Shown here in pieces: positions 14,709-23,318 of a DNA stretch of 43,460 nucleotides. The notes under the pieces are model-generated. The model did no database searches. It was given only the letters and a program-made list of their open reading frames with translations, and had not been told where the DNA came from. The DNA is from Bacteroidota bacterium (GTDB taxonomy: Bacteria; Bacteroidota; Bacteroidia; Chitinophagales; Chitinophagaceae). The DNA is taken from assembly GCA_030706685.1 (NCBI GenBank), contig JAUZOA010000040.1, positions 1 to 43,460 of the forward strand. Direction: 5' to 3'. Position numbers and translations under genes: made by a program. Numbering within the stretch: the first letter of the stretch is position 1; each line of letters begins with the position of its first letter.

Positions 14709-15392
14709 TTATTTGCGAAACTCGTATTCATAACTGACCGTTACTTCCGGGTTAGCGACTCCATCGCTTATGGAAATATTCTTACTTTTTACAATCAGCC
14801 CTTTTGCATTATAGGTATAAGTTATGGTCCATTTATAATCCCCCTTATTCACTTCTTTGATAAGCTGGCCTTTCGGATTATAGCTATAACCAATATCGGT
14901 GACTACTCCACCGCTATCATCAGGTTTTGATTTGATGGTAAGCAGGCGGCCTTTGCTGTCATAAGAATAGATTCTTTCTGTCTTGTCGGGGGAAACTGTC
15001 TTCGTTATTTTTCCCGCTTTATTATAGTAAGTATAACCGGTCGTACCAAAACTCTTACCCGTATCGCTGACGGCATAACTGCCATCGGGTTTATAGGTAT
15101 AAGCGGCGCTTTCAATCTCCGTTCCATCGGCGTGGTAACTTGTACTTTTTATGGGCTGGCCTTTTGTGTTATATTCATACTTTACCCGTTTGTAAATTTC
15201 GCCAGCCCTGTATTCAGCGGTATCATTGCCGTATGCATCATACCATATCTCTTCTTTTTGCGCTTCACTGCCATTCGTCACAGACAGCCTGGTGATCTTA
15301 CTGATCTTAAATTTTCTTATTTCCCGGGGCGTGTATTGTGCGAAGACAGAGAAAGAAGCGAACAGGCTGAATAAGGTTGAAAGCTTTTTCAT
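14709..15392 (-). CDS. Secreted RHS/YD-repeat-like protein
   Basis: 227 residues. A signal peptide (MKKLSTLFSLFASFSVFA, cleavage after about residue 18) is followed by repeats of the YD type: YEYNTKGQPIKST, YTYKPDGSYAVS, YTYYNKAGKITKT, YSYDSKGRLLTIK, YSYNPKGQLIKEV, YTYNAKGLIVKSK. Such repeats form beta-strand shells in RHS proteins, but this one has no toxin or core domain and is probably a small periplasmic or surface protein of unknown role. The gene ends base to base with PSP1 (convergent, zero spacing). Confidence 0.82.
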   Translation of the reverse strand: MKKLSTLFSLFASFSVFAQYTPREIRKFKISKITRLSVTNGSEAQKEEIWYDAYGNDTAEYRAGEIYKRVKYEYNTKGQPIKSTSYHADGTEIESAAYTYKPDGSYAVSDTGKSFGTTGYTYYNKAGKITKTVSPDKTERIYSYDSKGRLLTIKSKPDDSGGVVTDIGYSYNPKGQLIKEVNKGDYKWTITYTYNAKGLIVKSKNISISDGVANPEVTVSYEYEFRK

Positions 15393-15433
15393 GCTTTGTA
15401 ATTATAAACTAAAAGTATGTTTGACACGGGTAT

Positions 15434-18325
15434 TCAAATACCCAGTGCATGGTAGATAGCATCCTGTATCTTTCCCCTGATCAATAATTGAGATAGTTTA
15501 TTATTATCGCGGGTCGGGTAAACACGATTGGAAAGAAAAATATAAACAAGCCCGTATTTCGGATCTACCCACACGCAGGTACCGGTAAAACCGGTATGGC
15601 CAAAGGTTTCCGGCGATACACTGATGGCCGGGTAGGGTTCTTTCCTCGTGGCATTATCTTTTTCGGGTTTATCAAAACCTAATCCCCGCCGGCTCACTTC
15701 ACTGTGATAAGCCGTGAAATATTTGATGGTTTCATTCTTCAGGTATTTTTCCCCGTTAAATGTTCCGCCGTTCAGCAACATCTGGTAAAGCATCGCCAGG
15801 TCATACGCATCGGAAAATAAACCTGCATGACCGGCAACACCTCCGAATAAGGAAGCTCCTTCATCATGAACATCTCCCTGCATCAATTGCCGCCTGAAAT
15901 GTTTTTCCACTTCAGTAGGCACCATACGGCTTACCGGAAAACGGTTCCGGGGTTTGAAACCAGTCGTCGTCATTCCCATTTTATTATAAAAACTTTTCTG
16001 CACATAGTCCTCCAGCTTCATGCCGGAGATCGCTTCAACAACTTTGCCAAGAAAAATGAAATCATTATCGCTGTACACGTATTTATTGGGAGGGCCCAGG
16101 GGACTTTTTAAAATACGGTTGAACAGGGTATCCTTCCAGTCATCACGCAGGTAAAGATTTTCCGCTACGCGAACAGTGAACCCGCTTTTTGGTTTATCGC
16201 TGTAAATAGCCGGGTTGGGAATACCGGTAGCCGAGTCTATCGTTTCCTTATAAAAAGGAATGAAGGGGACAAGGCCCGCCTGGTGCAATAAAATATCTTC
16301 AATTTTTAAATGCGCTTTATCAGAGCCTCTTACCCAGGGAAGGTAATCGCCCAGTTTCTTCTTAATATCCAGCTTGCCTTCTTCGTATAATTTCATTACT
16401 GAAACAGTAGTAGCGGAAACTTTCGTCACCGAAGCCAGGTCAAAAATACTTTCAAGGCTCATGGCGGGCGAGGGCTCATATTCGTAATGGCCAAAAGCTT
16501 TGTGATAAACAATCTTGCCGTCATGAATCGCGATGACTACGCAGCCCGGGAATGCTTTTTTGGCAATGCCATCATTGGCAATGGAATCAATGACTGAGAA
16601 TTTATCGGGTTTGGCGATCACTTTTTCCGGCTTAATGCCTCCGTGCACCATTCCTTCGCCATACCTGAAATCACAAACAGAAACCGGCAGTGTTCCCCTG
16701 GTTACAATCTTTCCGGCCAGCAGGTCGGCTGCTACATTCTGCGTGATATCATCGTCCTGGTAACAGGCGACAAGGTTTTTGGCATTACAGAAATTAGAAA
16801 CAGCCAGTACATTCCCAAAAACAAAAGTGGCTGTATTCAATGATTGCAGGTTCTGTACCAGGTCAACAGCGGTGCGGCTGATCATGTAATTATTGGCAGG
16901 ACGTAAACTATAGTCATGTACGCCAATAATGACAGCATCATAATTTCCCGCTTTTATAGCAGCCAGGAGATTTTCTTCCTGCACAGTGCTATCCTGGTAA
17001 CTAAGAAAATACGTATCCGCGTTCCAGTCTTCTTTTAATCGTTTCCCAAAATCATTCAATACCGGAACGCCTATCCCGATATAAGCGATCTTCTTGCCAT
17101 AGGCTAAGGGGAAGGCATCGGACTGGTTCCTTAATAAAGTGATTGTTTCGGCTGCTGTTTCATACCTTACCCGGTTGGTCTTCGCGTTCAGGTCTTCCAG
17201 AAGATTGTTGGTATCAACCGGTTTCCATTGTTGCAATCCAAGCTGGTATTTTGCCATCAATACTTTTTTCACTTTGTCATTGATATCATTCCAGCTTAGT
17301 CTTTTTTCTTTGATTGCCTGTTTTACGGCTTCAATGGTTTCGGGAACACTGGCCGGCAAACAAAGCATATCATTACCGGCTATCAGCGCTTCAACAGCAA
17401 TGGTACCCCCGGGAAAATATTTGGCCACGCCTTTCATCTCCAGTGCATCCGTGAAAGTAAGACCATGATATCCAAGATCATTTCTCAACAGGTTCGTTAC
17501 ATTATTTTTTGAAATGGAAGTAGCCCGGTTAGCAGTAGTATCAATTGCAGGTATGTAAAGGTGTGCGATCATAACACTCCCTACACCGGCATGGAATATC
17601 GCTTTGAATGGCATCAGTTCCATAGTGTCCAGTTGCGCCATAGACTTATTAATAACAGGCAGGTCGAGGTGTGAGTCCACATCCACATCGCCATGACCGG
17701 GAAAATGTTTGGCACAGGCCATAATACCTGCATCCTGCATTCCTTTCATATAGGCTACACCCAACCTGGATACTTTGATTTTATCTTCACCAAAAGAACG
17801 ATAGCCGATAACAGGGTTGTTGGGATTATTATTGATATCCACTACGGGAGCATAATTCACCTGTACACCAATTCGTTTACATTGTTCACCTACGGCCACT
17901 CCCATTTTATACACCAATTGCTCATCGCTCATAGCGCCCATGGTAAGCTGGTAAGGGAATTTGGCAACGCTATCCAGTCTCATTCCAAGTCCCCATTCGC
18001 CATCAATAGTGACCATCAGGGGTGTTTTGGCAATGCTTTGATAATAATTAGTAAGATTCGCTTGCCGTACAGGTCCCCCCTGGAAAAAACAAAGGGCGCC
18101 TACATTATATTGCTGAATATCGCCGGTTACTTTGGCTACATGATCGGGGCCAAGATTGGAATGAGCCCTTATAACCATCAATTGGGCGATCTTTTCATCG
18201 TCATTCAATGAGTTAAAAACGCTATCTACCCATTGCTGCTGACCCAGGCTGCTTTTATATTGGGCGAGAGATATGGAGGGAGAGAAAAGTAAAAAGAACA
18301 GAACCTTATTAATAATCTTATTCAT
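15434..18325 (-). CDS. Fused GH3 beta-N-acetylhexosaminidase and serine beta-lactamase-like hydrolase
   Basis: 963 residues with signal peptide (MNKIINKVLFFLLFSPSISLA). The GH3 domain (about 28-365) has the NagZ signature KHFPGHGDVDVDSH (206-219) with the His general acid/base and nucleophile D293 in FTDALEMKG. A GH3 C-terminal-like linker (about 390-560) follows. The second catalytic domain (about 575-963) is of serine beta-lactamase/esterase type: S632 and K635 in SVTK, Y751-S752-D753 and H910-T911-G912. The pairing suggests periplasmic processing of cell-wall muropeptides, cleaving the GlcNAc-MurNAc bond and an ester or amide. That joint role is inference; the domain assignment is secure. 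Known fusion type in Bacteroidota. Confidence 0.93.
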   Translation of the reverse strand: MNKIINKVLFFLLFSPSISLAQYKSSLGQQQWVDSVFNSLNDDEKIAQLMVIRAHSNLGPDHVAKVTGDIQQYNVGALCFFQGGPVRQANLTNYYQSIAKTPLMVTIDGEWGLGMRLDSVAKFPYQLTMGAMSDEQLVYKMGVAVGEQCKRIGVQVNYAPVVDINNNPNNPVIGYRSFGEDKIKVSRLGVAYMKGMQDAGIMACAKHFPGHGDVDVDSHLDLPVINKSMAQLDTMELMPFKAIFHAGVGSVMIAHLYIPAIDTTANRATSISKNNVTNLLRNDLGYHGLTFTDALEMKGVAKYFPGGTIAVEALIAGNDMLCLPASVPETIEAVKQAIKEKRLSWNDINDKVKKVLMAKYQLGLQQWKPVDTNNLLEDLNAKTNRVRYETAAETITLLRNQSDAFPLAYGKKIAYIGIGVPVLNDFGKRLKEDWNADTYFLSYQDSTVQEENLLAAIKAGNYDAVIIGVHDYSLRPANNYMISRTAVDLVQNLQSLNTATFVFGNVLAVSNFCNAKNLVACYQDDDITQNVAADLLAGKIVTRGTLPVSVCDFRYGEGMVHGGIKPEKVIAKPDKFSVIDSIANDGIAKKAFPGCVVIAIHDGKIVYHKAFGHYEYEPSPAMSLESIFDLASVTKVSATTVSVMKLYEEGKLDIKKKLGDYLPWVRGSDKAHLKIEDILLHQAGLVPFIPFYKETIDSATGIPNPAIYSDKPKSGFTVRVAENLYLRDDWKDTLFNRILKSPLGPPNKYVYSDNDFIFLGKVVEAISGMKLEDYVQKSFYNKMGMTTTGFKPRNRFPVSRMVPTEVEKHFRRQLMQGDVHDEGASLFGGVAGHAGLFSDAYDLAMLYQMLLNGGTFNGEKYLKNETIKYFTAYHSEVSRRGLGFDKPEKDNATRKEPYPAISVSPETFGHTGFTGTCVWVDPKYGLVYIFLSNRVYPTRDNNKLSQLLIRGKIQDAIYHALGI

Positions 18326-18629
18326 ACCGCGAGTATTCTTATTCAGAAAGAGAGCTAAAATTAACCCTTTTAGTGTTAAATGCCCGCAAGCAGATGGATA
18401 CTTATTGATTTTGAAAAGCGGCCCTTCACTTCGCTCCGGGCGACATTGGGAAATTTGTTCGATATTGAAATCCCGTTAATTCTTCGATGCGGCTTGAAAG
18501 CCGACGCATTGGGAAATAATTGAGGCGAAACAAATTTCCCAATTTCCCATTTTCAAAATTCCAAAAGGAAGGATTGCCGGCGGATGCTTAAAGTTCAAAT
18601 CCCTAATTTTGGCTTTAAGGAGAAGTATT
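18326..18629. repeat. Intergenic region upstream of mutL with a 14-bp perfect inverted repeat
   Basis: Divergent promoter region of the GH3 fusion and mutL. TTGGGAAATTTGTT (18446-18459) and its exact reverse complement (18529-18542) enclose a smaller hairpin around CGGCTTGAAAGCCG (18490-18503). The end carries the mutL promoter and ribosome-binding site. No gene is seen. Confidence 0.7.
18604..18620 (+). promoter_or_regulatory. mutL promoter -7 box and ribosome-binding site
   Basis: TAATTTTG at 18604-18611 is a perfect -7 box. AAGGAG just after it (about 18617-18622) is a strong Shine-Dalgarno at good distance from GTG 18630. The pair decides the start: the upstream in-frame TTG at 18609 lies within the promoter box. 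Confidence 0.6.
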
Positions 18630-20465
18630 GTGCCAGATAAAATTGTTTTATTACCGGATAATATTGCCAACCAGATAGCTGCGGGAGAAGTGATCCAGCG
18701 GCCTGCCAGTGCGGCAAAGGAATTGCTGGAAAACGCGGTAGATGCCGGGGCTACTGAGATAAAGCTCATTATTAACGACGCGGGAAAGTCATTACTGCAG
18801 GTAATTGATAATGGCAGCGGGATGAGCGAGACAGATGCCCGAATGTGCTTTGAGCGCCATGCTACTTCCAAGATTCATACTATCGAGGATTTATTTCATA
18901 TCCGTACGATGGGTTTCCGGGGTGAGGCGCTGGCATCTATCGCGGCGGTCGCGCAGGTGGAATTGAAAACGAAGAAAAATGAAGAAGAAACAGGCACCTA
19001 TCTCGAAATAGAGAACAGTGTTGTCAAAAAACAGGAGCCTGTTGCGGCGACTGTTGGTACCAGTATTGCCATGAAGAATTTGTTCTTTAATGTGCCTGCC
19101 CGAAGAAATTTTCTGAAAAGCAATGCGGCGGAAATGCGGCATATAGTGGATGAGTTTACCAGAGTGGCCTTGTCTTTTCCTCATATCTTCTTTTCGCTAA
19201 CCAGTAACGGCCAGCAACTATTTCATCTCGAGTCAGGCAGCTTAAAGCAGCGCATTGTTCAACTGCTTGGAAGTAATTATGGCGCCAAATTAGTGACGGT
19301 AAAAGAGGAAACGGATTACATGAATATCTATGGCTTTGTGGGTAAACCGGAAACCGCGAAAAAAACAAGAGGGGATCAGTACTTTTTTGTCAACAACAGG
19401 TTTATCAAAAGCGCCTACCTGAATCATGCCCTGATGAATGCTTACCAGGAAATGATACCCGGGGACAGTTTCCCGATGTATGTCCTGTTCATTGATTTGG
19501 ATCCCACGCAGGTGGATGTGAATGTGCACCCGACCAAGCAGGAGATCAAATTTGAAGATGAAAAGATTGTATATGCTTTTGTACAGGCGGCGGTGAAACA
19601 TGCTTTGGCGCAATTCAGTGTAACGCCTACGCTTGATTTTGACCTGGACCCTTCCATTCAGCAATTGTCCTCCATACAACAACCTTTCACGGACGAGAAA
19701 AAGGCAGCAGCCACTTCGACTTCCATTTTCAAAGGGTTTACACAAAAACACCAGGCGCATTTTATAGAGCCGTCAAAAAAAACGGAATTAAAGCATTGGA
19801 AAGATTTTTATGATACCGGAAGTCAGAAGCCGGAAATCGGAAGTGAACGACAAGCTGAAGAATCGCTTCACACTCACTACTCACCACTCACTACTCATGC
19901 CGATGCCGAAATAACCCAGTTGCTCAACACGTATATTATCACTTCCTCTGCTAACGGGTTTATTCTTGTTCATCAGCATTCCGCGCATGAAAGGGTATTA
20001 TATGAACAACTGAAGGCGGCCGCACAAGGCCAACCCATTGCAACACAAAGAAGCATGTTTCCTGTTACATTTGAATTATCGCCGGCAGATGCTGCTGTGC
20101 TGGAGGAGCTCATGAATGACCTGCAGCAACTGGGATATATCATTGAGCCTTTTGGAAAAAATACATTTGTGGTGCAGGGTACGCCGGCGGATCTTGAGCA
20201 GGGCAATGAAAAAAATATTGTGGACGCGTTGCTGGAACAATACAAACATTTCAGTAATGAACTGAAATTTTCCAAAAGAGAAAAGCTCATCCGCTCATTG
20301 GCAAGACAACAAGCCATCAAAACGGGAACCCGGCTTACGGAAAGAGAGATGCGGCAATTAGTGAAAGATCTTTTTGCCTGTGAGCAGCCGAATAGTACCC
20401 CGGAGGGCAATCCCACCTACTTAGAGTTTAAACAAGAACAATTAGACAAATTGTTCAGGCGCTAA
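18630..20465 (+). CDS. mutL: DNA mismatch repair protein MutL
   Basis: 611 residues from GTG 18630 (MPDKIVLLPDNIANQIAAGEV). The GHKL ATPase part is intact: AKELLENAVDAGAT, DNGSGM, TMGFRGEALASIAAV and the ATP lid GTSIAMKNLFFNVPARRNFLKS. A flexible linker (about 350-430) includes a block made of simple repeats. The C-terminal dimerisation/endonuclease domain has HQHSAHERVLYE (448-459) where the endonuclease consensus is DQHAxxERxxxE, and SARSAIK and CPHGRP zinc motifs are replaced by LARQQAIK and TPEGNP. The first metal-binding Asp is therefore His here, and nicking activity is uncertain. MutL couples MutS recognition to strand removal. Convergent with dacB. Confidence 0.97.
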   Translation: MPDKIVLLPDNIANQIAAGEVIQRPASAAKELLENAVDAGATEIKLIINDAGKSLLQVIDNGSGMSETDARMCFERHATSKIHTIEDLFHIRTMGFRGEALASIAAVAQVELKTKKNEEETGTYLEIENSVVKKQEPVAATVGTSIAMKNLFFNVPARRNFLKSNAAEMRHIVDEFTRVALSFPHIFFSLTSNGQQLFHLESGSLKQRIVQLLGSNYGAKLVTVKEETDYMNIYGFVGKPETAKKTRGDQYFFVNNRFIKSAYLNHALMNAYQEMIPGDSFPMYVLFIDLDPTQVDVNVHPTKQEIKFEDEKIVYAFVQAAVKHALAQFSVTPTLDFDLDPSIQQLSSIQQPFTDEKKAAATSTSIFKGFTQKHQAHFIEPSKKTELKHWKDFYDTGSQKPEIGSERQAEESLHTHYSPLTTHADAEITQLLNTYIITSSANGFILVHQHSAHERVLYEQLKAAAQGQPIATQRSMFPVTFELSPADAAVLEELMNDLQQLGYIIEPFGKNTFVVQGTPADLEQGNEKNIVDALLEQYKHFSNELKFSKREKLIRSLARQQAIKTGTRLTEREMRQLVKDLFACEQPNSTPEGNPTYLEFKQEQLDKLFRR

Positions 20466-20473
20466 ATAAGCGG

Positions 20474-20571
20474 AGAGATAAAAGGAGGGAAAAGAGATTA
20501 GCTTCTGTGGCCTGAGCAGGTTTCCAAACCGTAAGGTTTTTCTGTCATCCTCTTTTCTCCTTTATCTCTTA
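20474..20571. repeat. Imperfect inverted repeat between convergent mutL and dacB
   Basis: AGAGATAAAAGGAG (left, from about 20474) and its near complement CTCCTTTATCTCT (right, ending about 20569) form an imperfect stem of about 23 bp enclosing a smaller hairpin AAACC-GTA-AGGTTTTT (20525-20541). The inner hairpin with its T-run can act as mutL terminator; the outer stem could serve both genes. Confidence 0.6.
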
Positions 20572-20573
20572 GC

Positions 20574-22079
20574 TCAGTACTTATTCCTTACGCCCTGCAG
20601 GAATTTCTCCACCGCCCTTCTTATATCTGTGGCGGAAGCATTGTGGTTATTGACAAGGACAGAAAAAACAAGCAGCTTATTCTTTTTAGTATAGAGAAAG
20701 CCGCTGATAGACACTACGCCGCTCAGGGTTCCTGTTTTGGCATAGATAGACCCCTTTTCGGTTTTATAATAATTACTGAAGGTTCCAGTGCCACCGGTGG
20801 GAAGAATGACTTTTATCCTGTCCATGCCGAAATCATTCTTCATTTTGGTAAGAATCGAGACAAAGTCTTGCGGGGTGAATAAATTATAGCGACTGAGGCC
20901 GGAGCCATCCACCCATCTTGGTTTTTGCGGAAGGTCCTTAAAGTCGGTTTTTAATAAGGTATCAATGATCTTTTCATCATTCATGAACCCGAGCTTTTCA
21001 TTGCTGACCATTAATAAAGTTTGTTCGGCAAAAAAATTGTCGCTGCGGTGCATCATGGGTTTTAAGAGGGAATCGGTGGGCTGGGAGTGAATTGTATGCC
21101 ACTTTTTTATTTTTATTGATTGAGCTCCGCAGTCCGGGCACATATAAGTATATATTGAATCATTGCCCCTTGGAGTAATAGAGCCGAATCTAAATTTTAA
21201 ACTATCAGAAAGAATACTCAAAGTCAGGGAATGACTATTTTTCCAAAGACCTTCAGAGCTGGTTGTAACAAATGGAATAGAAGTGTTTATAAATTTTCTA
21301 TGACCTTCATCCAGCCAAAAAACATTTTCCGATAAGTTTCTGCTTACCTCTATCATCGGCTGCTTCTCTACTATAACCGGGCGACGAAGCAGATAAACAT
21401 TTCTATTAACTATAGTATCAAAAATAGGGTTCTGAGTTTTAAACATCCTTACCCCCTGGTAGCCGATGGTATCAATTATATTTCTTGCCGGCAAATCATT
21501 CAATTTAATATCAATAACGTTTCCGTAGATCGGCATTACGCTTCTTTCTGCCATGTAAGAAGCATCATAATCAGTCCACGACCACCCGCTTCCCCATTTC
21601 TCATCATGCCAAATGGTATCAAGAATACCGATCTGTTCTTTAAACCTGGCAGCATTTGATGAAAGAAAATCCCAAACCGGATGTTTTTTAAAATCAGAAT
21701 GAAGTAAAGTTGGATCACCAGTAGGTTGTATGGCAAGTATTGTCCGGTTTGTGTCATTTGTTTCCGAAAATCCATATTTCAATCCCACCAAACTATCCCC
21801 CAAATATTTCATCGCTGCATAGCAAGTCGGAATTTTTGTATTGCTGGCCGGCACAAAATAATGATCGCCCTGGTAATTGTACCAATACTTATTGGCCGCG
21901 GGTTCATAAATGCTGATACCCACATGCGCGGTTTGAAGAGCAGTGGCGCTTAGTACGTTCTCTTTAGCTGACCTGGCGATTTGTTTTTGAAGAGAACAAG
22001 AGGAAATATAAAATGTAAAATATAAAATACAGAACGTAAAACTGGGGCGTGAAAAGTCGCGAGTATTCATCTTTTGCAT
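20574..22079 (-). CDS. dacB: PBP4-type D-alanyl-D-alanine carboxypeptidase/endopeptidase
   Basis: 501 residues, peptidase family S13. It trims or opens peptidoglycan cross-links in the periplasm. SxxK is S79-N80-T81-K82 (PASNTKI), SxN is S346-D347-N348 (RSDNFFAEQ), and KTG is K448-G450 (YAKTGTLSGV); DGSGLSRYN (391-399) is also typical. The N-terminus (FTFCILYFTFYISSCSLQ) reads as a lipoprotein-type signal ending in Cys28, encoded by an AT-rich repeat. A second ATG at codon 4 is an equally good start. CPDCGAQ near 314-320 might bind metal. All active-site motifs are complete, so the enzyme should be active. Confidence 0.95.
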   Translation of the reverse strand: MQKMNTRDFSRPSFTFCILYFTFYISSCSLQKQIARSAKENVLSATALQTAHVGISIYEPAANKYWYNYQGDHYFVPASNTKIPTCYAAMKYLGDSLVGLKYGFSETNDTNRTILAIQPTGDPTLLHSDFKKHPVWDFLSSNAARFKEQIGILDTIWHDEKWGSGWSWTDYDASYMAERSVMPIYGNVIDIKLNDLPARNIIDTIGYQGVRMFKTQNPIFDTIVNRNVYLLRRPVIVEKQPMIEVSRNLSENVFWLDEGHRKFINTSIPFVTTSSEGLWKNSHSLTLSILSDSLKFRFGSITPRGNDSIYTYMCPDCGAQSIKIKKWHTIHSQPTDSLLKPMMHRSDNFFAEQTLLMVSNEKLGFMNDEKIIDTLLKTDFKDLPQKPRWVDGSGLSRYNLFTPQDFVSILTKMKNDFGMDRIKVILPTGGTGTFSNYYKTEKGSIYAKTGTLSGVVSISGFLYTKKNKLLVFSVLVNNHNASATDIRRAVEKFLQGVRNKY

Positions 22080-22126
22080 TTTAAATTTTACTCCCGGTAG
22101 CGATCGGGACTGTATTTTACATTTCC
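22002..22126. repeat. AT-rich inverted repeat spanning the dacB signal-peptide codons and the oxidoreductase stop
   Basis: Left part 22002-22032 is built from units such as AAATGTAAAATA and ends AAAATACAG; right part CTGTATTTTACATTTCC (22110-22126) is the reverse complement of the same unit. Between them at 22093-22109 lies a near-palindrome CCCGGTAGCGATCGGGA. The left part encodes the hydrophobic core of the DacB signal; the right part contains the TAA stop of the upstream oxidoreductase. Confidence 0.7.
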
Positions 22127-23163
22127 ACCACTCTTCCTTCCTTAGCGCTTTGAAAACCCGCTTCGATGATCTTTACCGTCTTGATCCCATCAGTTGGAGG
22201 TACAGGATTCGGAGCCTGGCCAGTCAGGGATTTATATAAGTCCTCAAAAAGACCCATATAGTTTCCGGGCCCGGAAATAAATTCTTTACGAACCACTTCA
22301 CCGTTTATTTCTGTATGTAATAATCCATCGGGCGAGGAAGGAGCGGTGCACCAACTTTGTAGTGAGGGTACAGTGCCTGCCAGCAATTGCTGCTCCTGCA
22401 TATCCGAGCGTTGTTGCAGGAAACTTCCTTTCATGCCATGAAGCACATAACCCGGTGCCGGTTCCCGGCAAACGGAAGTGGCATGCAGGCGCACTCTCAG
22501 TTTGTCATAATAAAAAAGCAATTCAAAATAATCCGGCGGTACGACATCATACCGCATTTTCCATATATCGGCAAATAAAGCTTTCGGCCAGCCGAATAAT
22601 TGTAATGCCTGGTCCACCAGGTGCGGGCTCAGGTCAAACATATTGCCGGCTCCGGGCAGTGATCCTTCTTTATGCGGCTTGCCTCCATATACCGGGCGGT
22701 AACGATCGTATCTTATTTGTACTTCCCGCAAATCACCCAGCAGCTTATCGTTGATCACTTTTTTTACAGCAAGATAGTCGCCGTCATAGCGCCTGTTCTG
22801 GTAAATCGTTATTTGTACTTTTTGTTTTTCTGCCAATGCCGCCAGTTCTTCCGCGTCTTTTACAGTAGTCGTGAATGGTTTTTCTACCAACACATTCTTT
22901 CCTGCCAGGATAGCTGCTTTGGCCTGTTCAAAATGCAGGTAACTGGGTGTATTTACGATGATCAGCCGGATGTCTTTATCGGCATATAACTCCTCCACCG
23001 ATCGATACAACTTCGACTTCGGGTATCTTTCCCTTGATTCATTATTATTTCTTTCTACAATGGCTGTAAGCTCAAAGCCCGGATGGGCATTAATAAAAGG
23101 GGCATGAAATAATTTGCCGCTCATGCCGTAGGAGCAGATGCCGGTCTTGATAGCAGTAGGCAT
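22117..23163 (-). CDS. Gfo/Idh/MocA-family NAD(P)-dependent oxidoreductase
   Basis: 348 residues. The N-terminal Rossmann fold (residues about 4-120) has a modified nucleotide motif GICSYGMSGKLFHAP and the family lysine in VEKPFTTT; the C-terminal alpha/beta domain carries GAGNMFDLSPHLVDQALQLFG with the catalytic His region. The arrangement resembles YdgJ/scyllo-inositol dehydrogenase-like members that act on sugars or inositols. The substrate cannot be decided. It ends 37 nt upstream of dacB on the same strand, so the two may be co-transcribed. The C-terminus (GRVVEM) is set by a stop codon inside an AT-rich repeat. Confidence 0.93.
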   Translation of the reverse strand: MPTAIKTGICSYGMSGKLFHAPFINAHPGFELTAIVERNNNESRERYPKSKLYRSVEELYADKDIRLIIVNTPSYLHFEQAKAAILAGKNVLVEKPFTTTVKDAEELAALAEKQKVQITIYQNRRYDGDYLAVKKVINDKLLGDLREVQIRYDRYRPVYGGKPHKEGSLPGAGNMFDLSPHLVDQALQLFGWPKALFADIWKMRYDVVPPDYFELLFYYDKLRVRLHATSVCREPAPGYVLHGMKGSFLQQRSDMQEQQLLAGTVPSLQSWCTAPSSPDGLLHTEINGEVVRKEFISGPGNYMGLFEDLYKSLTGQAPNPVPPTDGIKTVKIIEAGFQSAKEGRVVEM

Positions 23164-23318
23164 TTACTATTTGATATTTAAGGTTGAATATTGAATGTTT
23201 TCATGATGCCTGAAAAATAGAAGCCGGATAAACCATCATTCCACTAACATCTCTAAAGAACTTATCCAAAATGGAAGAAATGTATAACCTAAGTTCCCCT
23301 TTCGGGAGACAGGGGGCC

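Noticed and set aside
17693-18211. 172-codon plus-strand frame opposite the GH3 domain
   Set aside because: Antisense shadow of a gene with clear catalytic motifs; His/Tyr-rich nonsense composition.
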